A program made the translations under genes and the position numbers. From NCBI GenBank assembly GCA_002287215.1, contig LMVO01000003.1:1-60213 (forward strand): a DNA stretch of 60,213 bases, in the 5' to 3' direction. The first letter of the stretch is position 1. Each line of letters starts with the position of its first letter. The stretch is from Methanocorpusculum parvum. GTDB lineage: Archaea; Halobacteriota; Methanomicrobia; Methanomicrobiales; Methanocorpusculaceae. Below are positions 8,999 through 17,245 of this stretch, piece after piece. The notes below the pieces were generated by a model, which searched no databases, was not told where the DNA came from, and saw only the letters and a program-made list of their open reading frames with translations.

Positions 8999-9305
8999 AG
9001 TTCTCGAGAACGATCTCGATGCTGATATCTTTTGGAACCTGAATGCGCATCAGCTGTCTGAGTGCACGCTCATCGGCGTCAAGGTCGATGAGACGTTTGT
9101 GCACACGCATCTGCCAGCGATCCCAGGTTGCCGTTCCTTCTCCATCGGGGGATTTGCGGACCGGGACGATAAGTCTCTTGGTCGGCAGCGGGATAGGTCC
9201 AGCCATATTTACACCGGTACGTTCTGCAATCTCACGGATACGGGTACATACCGTCTCCACTTTCTCATAATCAGTCCCTGTCAGGCGTATTCTGGCTTTT
9301 TGCAT
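8997..9305 (-). CDS. rps10: 30S ribosomal protein S10
   Basis: A 102-residue ribosomal protein of the small subunit head. It starts [17 protein letters not shown] and contains the conserved [20 protein letters not shown] block and the C-terminal [12 protein letters not shown]. Length is normal for the archaeal protein. It follows the EF-1alpha gene by 39 bases on the same strand, the usual archaeal order at the end of the S12-S7-EF2-EF1A-S10 operon. The upstream members of that operon are absent here, so the pair stands alone with its own promoter. A hairpin terminator follows. Confidence 0.97.
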   Translation of the reverse strand: MQKARIRLTGTDYEKVETVCTRIREIAERTGVNMAGPIPLPTKRLIVPVRKSPDGEGTATWDRWQMRVHKRLIDLDADERALRQLMRIQVPKDISIEIVLEN

Positions 9306-9344
9306 TTTCTAAGTCACCACAAAAAATTCGAGTGAGAGATAAAA

Positions 9345-10622
9345 TTATCTCATCTGCTTTGCTTTAATGCTCAGAACAAGACCGGCTGCAACGGTCATAC
9401 CCATATCACGGACAGCGAATCTGCCGAGCTGCGGGAGTTCCTTTGCAGTCTCGATAACGAGCGGGCGGGTCGGAGTAATGGTGCAGATTGCTGCATCGCC
9501 GGCCTTAAGGAATGCCGGGTTCTCTTCCTTAACCTGTCCGGAACGGGGGTCCAGCTTCTTGTTAAGTTCAGTGAACATACATGCAGTCTGTGAGGTGTGG
9601 CAGTGGAACACCGGGGTGTATCCTACGGAAAGGACGGACGGGTGCTGAAGAACAACGACCTGTGCGGTGAATTCTTCTGCAACGGTCGGGGGGTTCTCGA
9701 CCGGACCGCAGACATCGCCGCGGCGGACATCGTTCTTGGCGATACCGCGGACGTTGAAACCGACGTTGTCTCCCGGCATTGCTTCGGCGAACTCTTCGTG
9801 GTGCATTTCAATGGATTTGACCTCACCATTTACGTTTGCCGGCATGAAGGAGATCTTCTGTCCTTTCTTGAGGATACCGGTCTCAACACGGCCTACTGGG
9901 ACGGTTCCGACACCGGAGATGGTGTAGACGTCCTGGATCGGGAGTCTGAGCGGCTTGTCGGTCGGCATCTCGGGCATCGTGAACTGGTCAAGTGCTGCAA
10001 GAAGTGTCGGGCCCTTGTACCAGGGGGTGTTTGCTGATGATTCCTTAATGTTGTCACCGCAGAATGCGCTGATTGGGATGAACGGGGTGTTTGCCGGTTT
10101 GAATCCAACGGACATGATGAGTTTGGTCATCTTGTCTTTTGCTTCGTTGTACTTCTCTTCGGAGTATTTGACGGCATCCATCTTGTTGATGGCAACGATG
10201 ATCTGGTTGATACCAAGAGTCTTGGAAAGGAAGACGTGCTCTTTGGTCTGTTCCATCGGACCTTCGGTTCCGGAAACGACAATGATTGCTGCATCGGCCT
10301 GGGATGCACCGGTGATCATGTTCTTAACGAAGTCACGGTGACCTGGACAGTCAACAACGGTAAAATTGTATTTCGGGGTTTCGAATTTCTTGTGAGCGAT
10401 ATCGATGGTAATACCACGTTCGCGTTCTTCCTTGAGGGAGTCCATTACCCAGGCGAACTCGAAAGTACCCTTTCCTTTGGAATCTGCTTCTTTCTTGTAT
10501 CCATCAAGAACGTGCTGTGCTACAACGCCGGTCTCAAAGAGAATCCGGCCAACGGTTGTTGACTTACCGTGGTCGATGTGACCAATAACGGCAAGATTCA
10601 TGTGGGGCTTTGCTGCTGCCAT
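9345..10622 (-). CDS. tuf: Translation elongation factor EF-1alpha (aEF1A/EF-Tu)
   Basis: A 425-residue GTPase that delivers aminoacyl-tRNA to the ribosome. G1 is GHIDHGKST (14-22), with VDCPGHRDF as G3 and NKMD as G4, and a full set of three domains follows. The start is at the ATG at 10622 ([14 protein letters not shown]); a longer frame to 10685 would add 21 unconserved residues. GGAG lies about 10 bases upstream. A TATA-like element at 10711-10720 predicts a leader of about 65 bases. Codon choice is visibly restricted, as expected for a highly expressed gene. Co-transcribed with rps10. Confidence 0.98.
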   Translation of the reverse strand: MAAAKPHMNLAVIGHIDHGKSTTVGRILFETGVVAQHVLDGYKKEADSKGKGTFEFAWVMDSLKEERERGITIDIAHKKFETPKYNFTVVDCPGHRDFVKNMITGASQADAAIIVVSGTEGPMEQTKEHVFLSKTLGINQIIVAINKMDAVKYSEEKYNEAKDKMTKLIMSVGFKPANTPFIPISAFCGDNIKESSANTPWYKGPTLLAALDQFTMPEMPTDKPLRLPIQDVYTISGVGTVPVGRVETGILKKGQKISFMPANVNGEVKSIEMHHEEFAEAMPGDNVGFNVRGIAKNDVRRGDVCGPVENPPTVAEEFTAQVVVLQHPSVLSVGYTPVFHCHTSQTACMFTELNKKLDPRSGQVKEENPAFLKAGDAAICTITPTRPLVIETAKELPQLGRFAVRDMGMTVAAGLVLSIKAKQMR

Positions 10623-10710
10623 GATAATGTTTCTCCACTTTGACTCATTGATAGGGACACACAAAGGTGCGATCCAAATCAACACGAGTGTAAACAGATT
10701 GGTCGTACAA

Positions 10711-10720
10711 CCATATAAAA
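10711..10720 (-). promoter_or_regulatory. TATA-like box for the EF-1alpha/S10 operon
   Basis: Minus-strand TTTTATATGG lies about 90 bases before the EF-1alpha ATG and follows an A/T-rich stretch. With the usual 25-base spacing, transcription would begin near 10686 and leave a leader of about 65 bases. Position is inferred from the archaeal consensus only. Confidence 0.5.
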
Positions 10721-10784
10721 TAATTCCCTGCGTTAAAAATCTGAACCGACAGACTAATAGGAAAATAATTCAGTATTCTCTGTG

Positions 10785-11093
10785 ATGAAATCATTACCTC
10801 TTGAGAGAAAACCGAGCGGTAAATCGACCGTGATGTGCGGAGACAAGGAAGTTTCCGTACACAGCACCTGTGTTTTCTGCGCAAACTGCGCAGGGATACG
10901 GGTGAACCGGAGAGTTACCCCCAATCCATACGCCCAGGCGATGCGCGGATCGAAGGGAGGTCTGTCCCTGGATGAACAGCTGATGGACGGTATGGTCCTT
11001 TTCAATACCGTGATCGAAGATAAAAACGCGACCGATATCGAGTGTTCGGATGATGCGGGCGCCGGCTATCAGCCGATCTCACGCAGACGTTAG
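10785..11093 (+). CDS. Hypothetical small protein with a CxxCxxC motif
   Basis: A 102-residue frame that opens with ATG at 10785 (GTG at 10782 is an alternative). I do not recognise a family. Visible features: an isolated Cys18, then CVFCANC (29-35) that could bind a metal, a basic middle (RVNRRVTPNPYAQAMRG), and an acidic segment with LDEQLMDGMVLF. It runs divergently from EF-1alpha, whose promoter region is just upstream, and its last 15 bases overlap the end of the convergent cobS gene. Codon use is like that of its neighbours and no other frame here is plausible. That supports a real gene, but without homologues this stays moderate. Confidence 0.5.
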   Translation: MKSLPLERKPSGKSTVMCGDKEVSVHSTCVFCANCAGIRVNRRVTPNPYAQAMRGSKGGLSLDEQLMDGMVLFNTVIEDKNATDIECSDDAGAGYQPISRRR

Positions 11094-11819
11094 TATTACC
11101 GCTGCGACCAGAAGAACGGCCATCCGGGTGAGTTCGTTGCCGGCTCCGGTGACATCGCCGTTCACCCCGCCGAAGAGTTTTCGCGCGAGGAGCAGAAGAA
11201 CGGCAGCAGCCGCAAGAGCAGAGAGAAAGCCGGCACCCACGCATATTTTTCCCGGGAGCAGAAACAGCGGCAGGGTAAGCAGCGCGGCGTAGAGACAAAA
11301 CCGCTTTTTTGAACGATCATAGATGAATTTCTGGATGCCGTCATGGAACGGTTTTCCAAGCGCCGACAAAAACGCCATGGCCAGTTTGCCGAAGATCTCG
11401 GCGATGAATACGGCAAAGGCGATCTGAAGGACGGTCATGGAGGAGAGGGCGGAGTAAGAGATCAAAACGACCATGATCCCAAGAGCCAGCGCTCCGGCTC
11501 CGGTCGTCCGGTCGGTCATGGCGCGGATCCGTTTTTCCCGGCTGCCGTGTGCCATGAGCCCATCACCGAAGTCCAGAAGCCCGTCGAAGTGGTTGGCGCC
11601 GGAGATGAAAACCGCGAGGGCGAGGGAGATGGCGGCGATCACGGCAGAGTTTTCAAAACCGAGATACCAGGCGATGAGCCCGGGAAGTGCGGCGATCCCG
11701 CCGGTGACGTATCCGGCTGCAGGGTAGAGCCAGCTTCGCTTTGCAAAACATTCATAATCCGCCGGTTTTCCTAAAGGAAGGATCGTGGTGAACTGGAGAA
11801 GAGCGCGAAGTGACTGCAT
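11079..11819 (-). CDS. cobS: Adenosylcobinamide-GDP ribazoletransferase (cobalamin synthase)
   Basis: A 246-residue polytopic membrane enzyme that joins adenosylcobinamide-GDP to alpha-ribazole (phosphate) in the last stage of cobalamin assembly. The family signature HFDGLLDFGDGLMAHGS (77-93), followed by TDRTTGAGALAL, holds the catalytic aspartates. At least five hydrophobic segments are visible. Length is normal. It is transcribed divergently from cobT across 38 bases that contain a palindromic promoter, so two consecutive enzymes of the lower-ligand pathway are probably controlled together. Methanogens need corrinoids for their methyltransferases. Confidence 0.93.
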   Translation of the reverse strand: MQSLRALLQFTTILPLGKPADYECFAKRSWLYPAAGYVTGGIAALPGLIAWYLGFENSAVIAAISLALAVFISGANHFDGLLDFGDGLMAHGSREKRIRAMTDRTTGAGALALGIMVVLISYSALSSMTVLQIAFAVFIAEIFGKLAMAFLSALGKPFHDGIQKFIYDRSKKRFCLYAALLTLPLFLLPGKICVGAGFLSALAAAAVLLLLARKLFGGVNGDVTGAGNELTRMAVLLVAAVILTSA

Positions 11820-11821
11820 TT

Positions 11822-11856
11822 ATATTATATCTTGTCAGTTCTAAATGATATAATAT
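11822..11856. promoter_or_regulatory. Palindromic divergent promoter/operator between cobS and cobT
   Basis: A perfect 10-bp inverted repeat, ATATTATATC (11822-11831) and GATATAATAT (11847-11856), fills the 38-base gap between the two start codons. Each arm is TATA-like and lies about 30 bases from the start codon of the gene it faces, so both mRNAs would be leaderless or nearly so. A second perfect symmetry, ATGATAT-A-ATATCAT (11845-11859), covers the cobT start codon. Confidence 0.6.
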
Positions 11857-11857
11857 C

Positions 11858-12868
11858 ATGTCATTTGTCTCAACGAGAGCGGATTTCTCTGCCGAGTCGC
11901 CGATGTTCGCCCTGATCCTGTCCAACTCCCTGATCTCCACGGTCCCCGGAGTATCCGGAGCAGGTGAAAGCCCGGAAAAAAGCCTGATGGTCCCGCCGCT
12001 GGATGCCGAACTTATCATTAACGGAAAGATCACCTCCGTTGACATGACACCAAATACGCCGACCGGCTGCCCGACGCCGGCGGTGATGACACGCGCCGTA
12101 ATGGAACTGACCGGCATAAAACCCCTCATGATCGCCGCAGGTCTGGACCACGAGGTCACCGTCCCCCATATGCAGCTGGGAGAAAAAGCCGGAGGAGATC
12201 CCCGGGAAGGAAACGCCGTCCCTCAGGCGAAGGGACTGTTTGAAAAAGGCCGATGGATCGGTGAGTATCTTTCCCGGAGTCATGATCTCCTGGTTCTCGG
12301 CGAGTGTCTTCCCGGCGGGACAACGACCGCGCTCTGTGTTCTTCGCGCTCTTGGCTATCAGGCAAAGGTCAGCAGCTGCCTGGTGGACAACCCGGTCTGC
12401 ATCAAGGAAAAAATCGCGGAAACAGCCGTGGAAAAAGTACAGAAAGCAGGCTTGACCGATCCGCTCGACATCGTGTCCATGGTCGGCGACCCGATGATTC
12501 CGGTCGCCGCAGGCATCGCTGCAGGATTCCGCGGAAAACTGTTCCTTGCGGGAGGCACCCAGATGCTGGCGGCCGCTGCCGTGATCCGGGCGCTTGGAAA
12601 CACGGTTCCCGATATCGTTACGACGATCTATGTCTACGAGGACAAGTCGGCCTCGTTCAAAGAAACGGCCGCCGCAGTCGGAACTGACGCCTATTACGTC
12701 GACCCTGAATTCGGATCGATCGGCCATGCAGGCCTTGCCCGGTATGCGGAGGGCGAGATCAAAGAAGGGTCCGGGATCGGCGGGGCGATGTTTCTTGCAA
12801 GCATCCTCGGGTATGCCCCCGAAGACATCCGGAACACGATCCGCGAACATGTAAGCAGATACGCATAA
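11858..12868 (+). CDS. cobT: Archaeal CobT-like nicotinate mononucleotide phosphoribosyltransferase
   Basis: A 336-residue protein of the archaeal CobT family (the TIGR00303 group). It is expected to transfer phosphoribose from nicotinate mononucleotide to the lower-ligand base and so make alpha-ribazole phosphate. Recognisable blocks are MTPNTPTGCPTPAV (63-76), LDHEVTVPHMQLG (97-109) and GECLPGGTTTALCVLRALGY (148-167), the last being the phosphate-binding glycine-rich region. Its divergent pairing with cobS supports the role. The start ATG sits one base after the promoter palindrome. The YkgJ-type gene follows with a one-base stop/start overlap. Confidence 0.9.
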   Translation: MSFVSTRADFSAESPMFALILSNSLISTVPGVSGAGESPEKSLMVPPLDAELIINGKITSVDMTPNTPTGCPTPAVMTRAVMELTGIKPLMIAAGLDHEVTVPHMQLGEKAGGDPREGNAVPQAKGLFEKGRWIGEYLSRSHDLLVLGECLPGGTTTALCVLRALGYQAKVSSCLVDNPVCIKEKIAETAVEKVQKAGLTDPLDIVSMVGDPMIPVAAGIAAGFRGKLFLAGGTQMLAAAAVIRALGNTVPDIVTTIYVYEDKSASFKETAAAVGTDAYYVDPEFGSIGHAGLARYAEGEIKEGSGIGGAMFLASILGYAPEDIRNTIREHVSRYA

Positions 12869-13386
12869 TGGAACTGGAGGGCCGGATCCGCAAAGCAGAG
12901 TTCATCTGCAGATGCTGCGGGGAGTGCTGCAGCGGAAAAGACAATGAAGTGATGGTCTCGCCAGACGAGATCGATCTGCTCTGTCAAGCGACCGGTCTCA
13001 CCCGGGATCAGATCGCCGAACCGTATCCGGAATGGATCCGTGACGGGGGAGCGGTCTTCACCTTCGGCCGGGTTTTGCGGCGGGGAGAGGACGGGAACTG
13101 TATGTTTCTTGCAGACAGCAAATGCACCGTCTACGAACATCGTCCGCATATCTGCCGGACCTATCCCTTCATGCTCGACGGGGAGAATCTCCTCGTCTTT
13201 GAGTGCTCTGGATGTAAAAGCGGCGCGGAAACGCCGGATGCAGAACAGATGGCAAAAGACCTCCTCGCCCGCCGCGAAGCTGAGGACAAAGAGTTTCTTT
13301 TAACAAAAGAGCAGTACCAAAAGCATAGTATGGTTTTGGGATCAACAATCATCTTCGACAGCAGAGGAGCTCATCTGCACAAATAA
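12868..13386 (+). CDS. YkgJ family cysteine cluster protein
   Basis: A 172-residue protein with the YkgJ/CxxCxxCC pattern. An N-terminal cluster, CRCCGECC (14-21), and a second cysteine region, CMFLADSKCTVYEHRPHICR, carry the likely zinc or iron-sulfur ligands, and a further CSGC pair follows near 111-114. Family members are widespread and poorly characterised; some act near metal or Fe-S handling. The ATG overlaps the cobT stop codon by one base (TAATG), so it is co-translated with cobT, yet a link to cobalamin is only suggested by position. The C-terminal third is charged and helical. Confidence 0.85.
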   Translation: MELEGRIRKAEFICRCCGECCSGKDNEVMVSPDEIDLLCQATGLTRDQIAEPYPEWIRDGGAVFTFGRVLRRGEDGNCMFLADSKCTVYEHRPHICRTYPFMLDGENLLVFECSGCKSGAETPDAEQMAKDLLARREAEDKEFLLTKEQYQKHSMVLGSTIIFDSRGAHLHK

Positions 13387-13388
13387 CA

Positions 13389-14660
13389 ATGACCGAAATA
13401 CACATCGTTGGAACCGCCCATGTTTCACAGAAAAGCATCGACGAAGTTCGTGAGAAAGTGGAAGCCGCAGATCCCGATGTGATCGCGATCGAACTGGATC
13501 CGGGACGTTTTGCCGCCCTCAAACAGCAGATGAAGGAGGCACAGGATCAGGAATCAGGTGCCGCTCCAAGCGAAGAGGAGAAAACCCAAGCCCCTGAAGT
13601 GAAGAGCCTTTTAAAAGGAAACTTTACGCTGATGATCGTTCAGTGGATCCTTGCCTATGTTCAGCGAAAGATCGGGATGAACGTCGGGATCGAGCCGGGA
13701 GCCGAGATGAAAGAGGCGATAAAAATCGCCGAAGAGAAAAATATCAGGCTGCTTCTCATCGACCGGAACATCAATATCACCCTCGCCCGGTTTTGGGGGA
13801 ACATGAAACTTCTCGAGAAGATCAAGCTTGTCTGGATTCTGATCCGCTCGATCGCCGGAACGGATGAGGAGTCGGAAGGTATCGATGCGGAGATGGTCGA
13901 TTCTCTGACGAATCCGGATATGATCGAGCTGGCTTTAGCGGAGTTCCAGAAGTTTTCCCCGACCGGAGCAAATGCCCTTATCACGGAGAGGGATGCCTAT
14001 CTGGCGCACGGGATCATCGGTCTGGAGCACAGTTCCTTCGAGCGGGCGGTGGTCGTGGTGGGCGCGGGGCATCTGCCGGGGATCACGAAGTTCCGGGAGA
14101 ATCCGGAGACCCTGCCTTCCATGAAGAGCCTGAATGAGATGCCGAAGAAGTATCCCTGGGGAAAGATCATCGGCAGTGTGTTCATCGCGATGTTTGCGGT
14201 GATCATTCTCGCGATCGCATTTTCCGGAGCGACGGATCTTCTTATCTGGGCGATCATTTACTGGGTGGTGTTGAACGGTCTGTTTGCCGGAGCGGCCACG
14301 CTGCTTGTGAGAGGGCACCCGCTTTCTGCGGCGACCGCTGCGGGACTTGCATGGATGACTTCGCTGAATCCGTTCCTTGCCTGCGGATGGTTTGCGGCGA
14401 TCGTGGAGGCCAGGATGCGGCCGCCGGGACCCGGCGATTTCAAGGCGATCGCAAAAGCGGAAAGCATCAGTGAGATGTTTTCGGTCCCGCTGTTCAAGAT
14501 CCTGCTCGTGGCGGCGGCGGCGAATATCGGTAGCACTATCGCGACATTTGCGTTCTTTATCTTCCTGACACCCCTCTTAGGGGTCGATCTTGAGATGATG
14601 ACCGAGATCCTGACGACCGGATTTGCAAACCTCTGGGCATTTCTGACCGGCTGGATCTGA
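13389..14660 (+). CDS. TraB family membrane protein
   Basis: A 423-residue protein. The N-terminal domain (1-235) has the TraB/PrgY signature: GTAHVSQKSIDEV near residue 7, IAIELDPGRFAAL near 35, and VVVGAGHLPGI near 222. The C-terminal part has four or so hydrophobic segments (about 258-420), so it is anchored in the membrane. The family is related to the TIKI/erythromycin-esterase-like metalloprotease fold and to the pheromone-shutdown protein PrgY; in archaea the role is unknown. It starts 3 bases after the YkgJ gene and is likely in the cobT operon. A T-rich stretch follows at 14670-14685. Confidence 0.88.
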   Translation: MTEIHIVGTAHVSQKSIDEVREKVEAADPDVIAIELDPGRFAALKQQMKEAQDQESGAAPSEEEKTQAPEVKSLLKGNFTLMIVQWILAYVQRKIGMNVGIEPGAEMKEAIKIAEEKNIRLLLIDRNINITLARFWGNMKLLEKIKLVWILIRSIAGTDEESEGIDAEMVDSLTNPDMIELALAEFQKFSPTGANALITERDAYLAHGIIGLEHSSFERAVVVVGAGHLPGITKFRENPETLPSMKSLNEMPKKYPWGKIIGSVFIAMFAVIILAIAFSGATDLLIWAIIYWVVLNGLFAGAATLLVRGHPLSAATAAGLAWMTSLNPFLACGWFAAIVEARMRPPGPGDFKAIAKAESISEMFSVPLFKILLVAAAANIGSTIATFAFFIFLTPLLGVDLEMMTEILTTGFANLWAFLTGWI

Positions 14661-14678
14661 AATCCGATCTTTCTTTTT

Positions 14679-15515
14679 TTATTTTTCCCACCAGATATGG
14701 GCGGTTTTTGAAACGCCGGGAAGAGCAAAGCCTTTGTCTGTTTTGACTGCACGTTCTTCCAGATACCGGTCAATGATCCCTTTCTGTTCGTCGGTCTTTA
14801 CAAGAAGCCGGGTGTAATAGTCCTGCCGCATCTCCTGAACCGAAGCATACGCCTGTCCTGTATTCCTCGACTCGACGGTAAGGTTTGCATAGATGCCCAT
14901 CTGGTACAGAACATTCCAGAGAACATCGGCTGTGGGTTCAAAGTTGTACGGTTCGCCGTGCAGAAGCGGCCAGAGCTCGCTGTTTCCGCGGGAAAGGGAA
15001 GGGGGGAGAAGGAACCAGAAGAGATGGACCGCAGAAACGGCGCAGTCATCCATTTTTTCGATACATGCACGGATGTTTCCCATCATTAATGAAAGTGAGG
15101 CGATCACCACGTCGTGGCGTCCGATCTCCCGGAGGGAAGCTTCCTCCCAGGTCTTTTGTATGATACGGACGGAAGGGGCGTTCGTGAGTGACCGGTATGC
15201 CTCCATCCCCCGGATCATCGGGCCCGACGGCTCCACGACGGTGACGGGGGAACCGGAGAGGGCAAGCGGCACGGAGAGTGTGCCCGGTCCGGCACCTATA
15301 TCCAGGACCGACGACTCCGGCGGGATCTCCATCGAGGCAAGCTGTTTTTGGACCCTGCCCCGGTCATCATTCTGCAGTCTTCTGACATATCTGTCCACAT
15401 TGACCGGATTATCCCAGAAACTTCCATTATCTTCACCTGCCTTTCTCTTCTGTTCGAATGCACGGGCGATCTGTTCATCCCACATCCGGATATAGTCCGG
15501 CTTTCCAGCACACAT
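14679..15515 (-). CDS. Class I SAM-dependent methyltransferase
   Basis: About 278 residues. Motif I is VLDIGAGPGTLSVPLA, followed by VTVVEPSGPM, a normal SAM-binding order for a Rossmann methyltransferase. The N-terminal 45 residues (MWDEQIARAFEQ and onward) look like a substrate lid, and WDNPVNVDRYVRR resembles methyltransferases found near cobalamin or methanogenesis genes. The substrate is not evident. ATG at 15515 is used here; ATG at 15485 is an equally possible start and no ribosome site decides. It converges with the TraB gene and diverges from the nitroreductase. Confidence 0.85.
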   Translation of the reverse strand: MCAGKPDYIRMWDEQIARAFEQKRKAGEDNGSFWDNPVNVDRYVRRLQNDDRGRVQKQLASMEIPPESSVLDIGAGPGTLSVPLALSGSPVTVVEPSGPMIRGMEAYRSLTNAPSVRIIQKTWEEASLREIGRHDVVIASLSLMMGNIRACIEKMDDCAVSAVHLFWFLLPPSLSRGNSELWPLLHGEPYNFEPTADVLWNVLYQMGIYANLTVESRNTGQAYASVQEMRQDYYTRLLVKTDEQKGIIDRYLEERAVKTDKGFALPGVSKTAHIWWEK

Positions 15516-15597
15516 ATACAATAATGCCTGGTGAAAAGTAATAAACTGCGCGGGCTTGAGAGAAAGACTATTTTACCTTTCACACATAAGGTTAATT

Positions 15598-16128
15598 ATG
15601 AATACGAGAAATCCGGGTATTGCAAACTTCGGTGTTACCATCATCCAGTCTAGACACAGTGTCAGAAAGTTTAAAGACGCGGAGATCCCTCCGGAGTTTA
15701 TCAGAAAAGCCCTCGAATGCGCTTCAAAGGCCCCGACTGCACGAAATGTCCAGCCATGGATCTTTGTTGTCGTGAAAAACAAAGAGACGCTCGCAAAGAT
15801 CGCAGAACTCGCCCCGAACGGAAAATTCATCGAAGGAGCCGCCGTTGGGTTCCTGGTCTTTGGTAAAGCCGACTGGCAGTATGTGATCGAAGACTGTTCG
15901 GCGGCAACCGAAAATCTTCTTCTCGCCCTCCATGCTTATGGATACGGCGGCTGCTGGATCGCCGGCGACAAAAAGGATTACGCAGAGGATGTGCGTAAAC
16001 TGGTCAATGTTCCGGCCGAGTACAAACTCGTCTCGATCGTTGCGGCCGGCGTTCCGGATGTCGGCGGGATCACTCTCGCAGAGAAGATGCCGCTTGAACG
16101 TATCGTCTTTGACGAAAAATACCAGTGA
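15598..16128 (+). CDS. Nitroreductase family protein
   Basis: A 176-residue FMN-binding oxidoreductase-type protein. The N-terminal SRHSVRKFKDAEIP block contacts FMN phosphate, with ALECASKAPTARNVQPW following and a C-terminal AYGYGGCWIAGD and AAGVPD region. The length is typical of short archaeal nitroreductases that work as dimers with NAD(P)H or F420-derived electrons; the physiological substrate cannot be read from the sequence. The start is ATG 15598; an upstream in-frame TTG/GTG at 15556 would overlap the promoter of the divergent methyltransferase. Single gene with its own promoter. Confidence 0.88.
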   Translation: MNTRNPGIANFGVTIIQSRHSVRKFKDAEIPPEFIRKALECASKAPTARNVQPWIFVVVKNKETLAKIAELAPNGKFIEGAAVGFLVFGKADWQYVIEDCSAATENLLLALHAYGYGGCWIAGDKKDYAEDVRKLVNVPAEYKLVSIVAAGVPDVGGITLAEKMPLERIVFDEKYQ

Positions 16129-16191
16129 TCTGCGGGATCATCCGCACCCTTTTTTTGAGATGAAGAAAACGCCGGATCTTATGCAGAAGAT

Positions 16192-17136
16192 ATGCTGATC
16201 TTTCATCATCTTTTTCTCGGCCTGATCGTAGGGATCATGCTCGCAGTGATTCTTTCGAATAAATGGGCCGTTCTCTACGGAGGTATCGGAGCGATCCTTC
16301 CGGATCTTCTCGATAAACCGCTTGGACAGATTCTTCTTGCAGAGACCATTAACTGGGGAAGGATCTACGCCCATACGCTGATCATATCCGTGATCCTGAT
16401 CATCATCGGACTTTTGATCTGGTATAAAAACCGGAAACGTATCCTTCTTCTCTGCATAGGGGCAGGCGTTCTCATCCATCAGCTCGGCGATGCCATGTGG
16501 ACAGCACCCGTGAACTGGTTTTGGCCGTTTCTCGGACCTTTCCCGCCGTCATCAGAGATGTATCCCCCGATACCGGACGGATATATGCCGTATCTGTATC
16601 TCGCATCATGGATACTGGCAGTGATCGCGGGAGCCGCGGTGATAACCGTTTTGCACCGTCATCTGGGTCATTATCTCGCCCGGGGGGCCGTGGGTAAACG
16701 GATTCTCACCGGAACGGGGATGGTTCTGACGGGAGCAGGAACAATACTGTTGATAAAATATCTCATATGGGATCTGTTTCTCACCGGACCCTGGGCAAAT
16801 TATTTTGGAACCATGTATCTTCATGAACTGTTGTCGATATCAGAGTGGATATATGGCCTGACCTCCCTCATCCTGATACTCCTGCTTCTCGATTATCCGG
16901 TACGTTTTTCACAAACCACAAAAAAACGCATTATCAGGATATGCGGAGCAGGCGTAGTGATCATCTCCCTGTGTATGGTTATCCTCATCAGCCTCGGGAT
17001 GCCAGTCGATGCGGTCTACGGTGAAATGATCTGGAGGATCTGGGCAGTTACGGGGTTGTTTGCCGGAGGGATCGTTCTTCTATTTCTTGGAAACAGGATA
17101 TGGGCACTGCCGGATGACAGGGTCTGCCCAAAATAA
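16192..17136 (+). CDS. Polytopic membrane protein, YdjM/DUF457-like
   Basis: A 314-residue membrane protein. Its N-terminal part has the YdjM-like pattern of a HHLFLGLIVG opening, LPDLLDKPLG, GRIYAHTLI and LIHQLGDAMW, where spaced His and Asp residues suggest a metal-dependent hydrolase in the membrane. Seven to nine hydrophobic segments are visible across the protein. The C-terminal half (from about 180) is extra relative to the core family. It starts 63 bases after the nitroreductase stop on the same strand. Function is unknown; a lipid-directed hydrolase is the family-level guess. Confidence 0.7.
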   Translation: MLIFHHLFLGLIVGIMLAVILSNKWAVLYGGIGAILPDLLDKPLGQILLAETINWGRIYAHTLIISVILIIIGLLIWYKNRKRILLLCIGAGVLIHQLGDAMWTAPVNWFWPFLGPFPPSSEMYPPIPDGYMPYLYLASWILAVIAGAAVITVLHRHLGHYLARGAVGKRILTGTGMVLTGAGTILLIKYLIWDLFLTGPWANYFGTMYLHELLSISEWIYGLTSLILILLLLDYPVRFSQTTKKRIIRICGAGVVIISLCMVILISLGMPVDAVYGEMIWRIWAVTGLFAGGIVLLFLGNRIWALPDDRVCPK

Positions 17137-17245
17137 TGAGATACACGCATTGATTCATAATGCTCCCTCTGCGGCAATGTAAATCACATAGTAGCTTTTA
17201 TTCCACCCGCCAGCCTTATCCCCTTCTCCTGCCAAACTATTCTCT

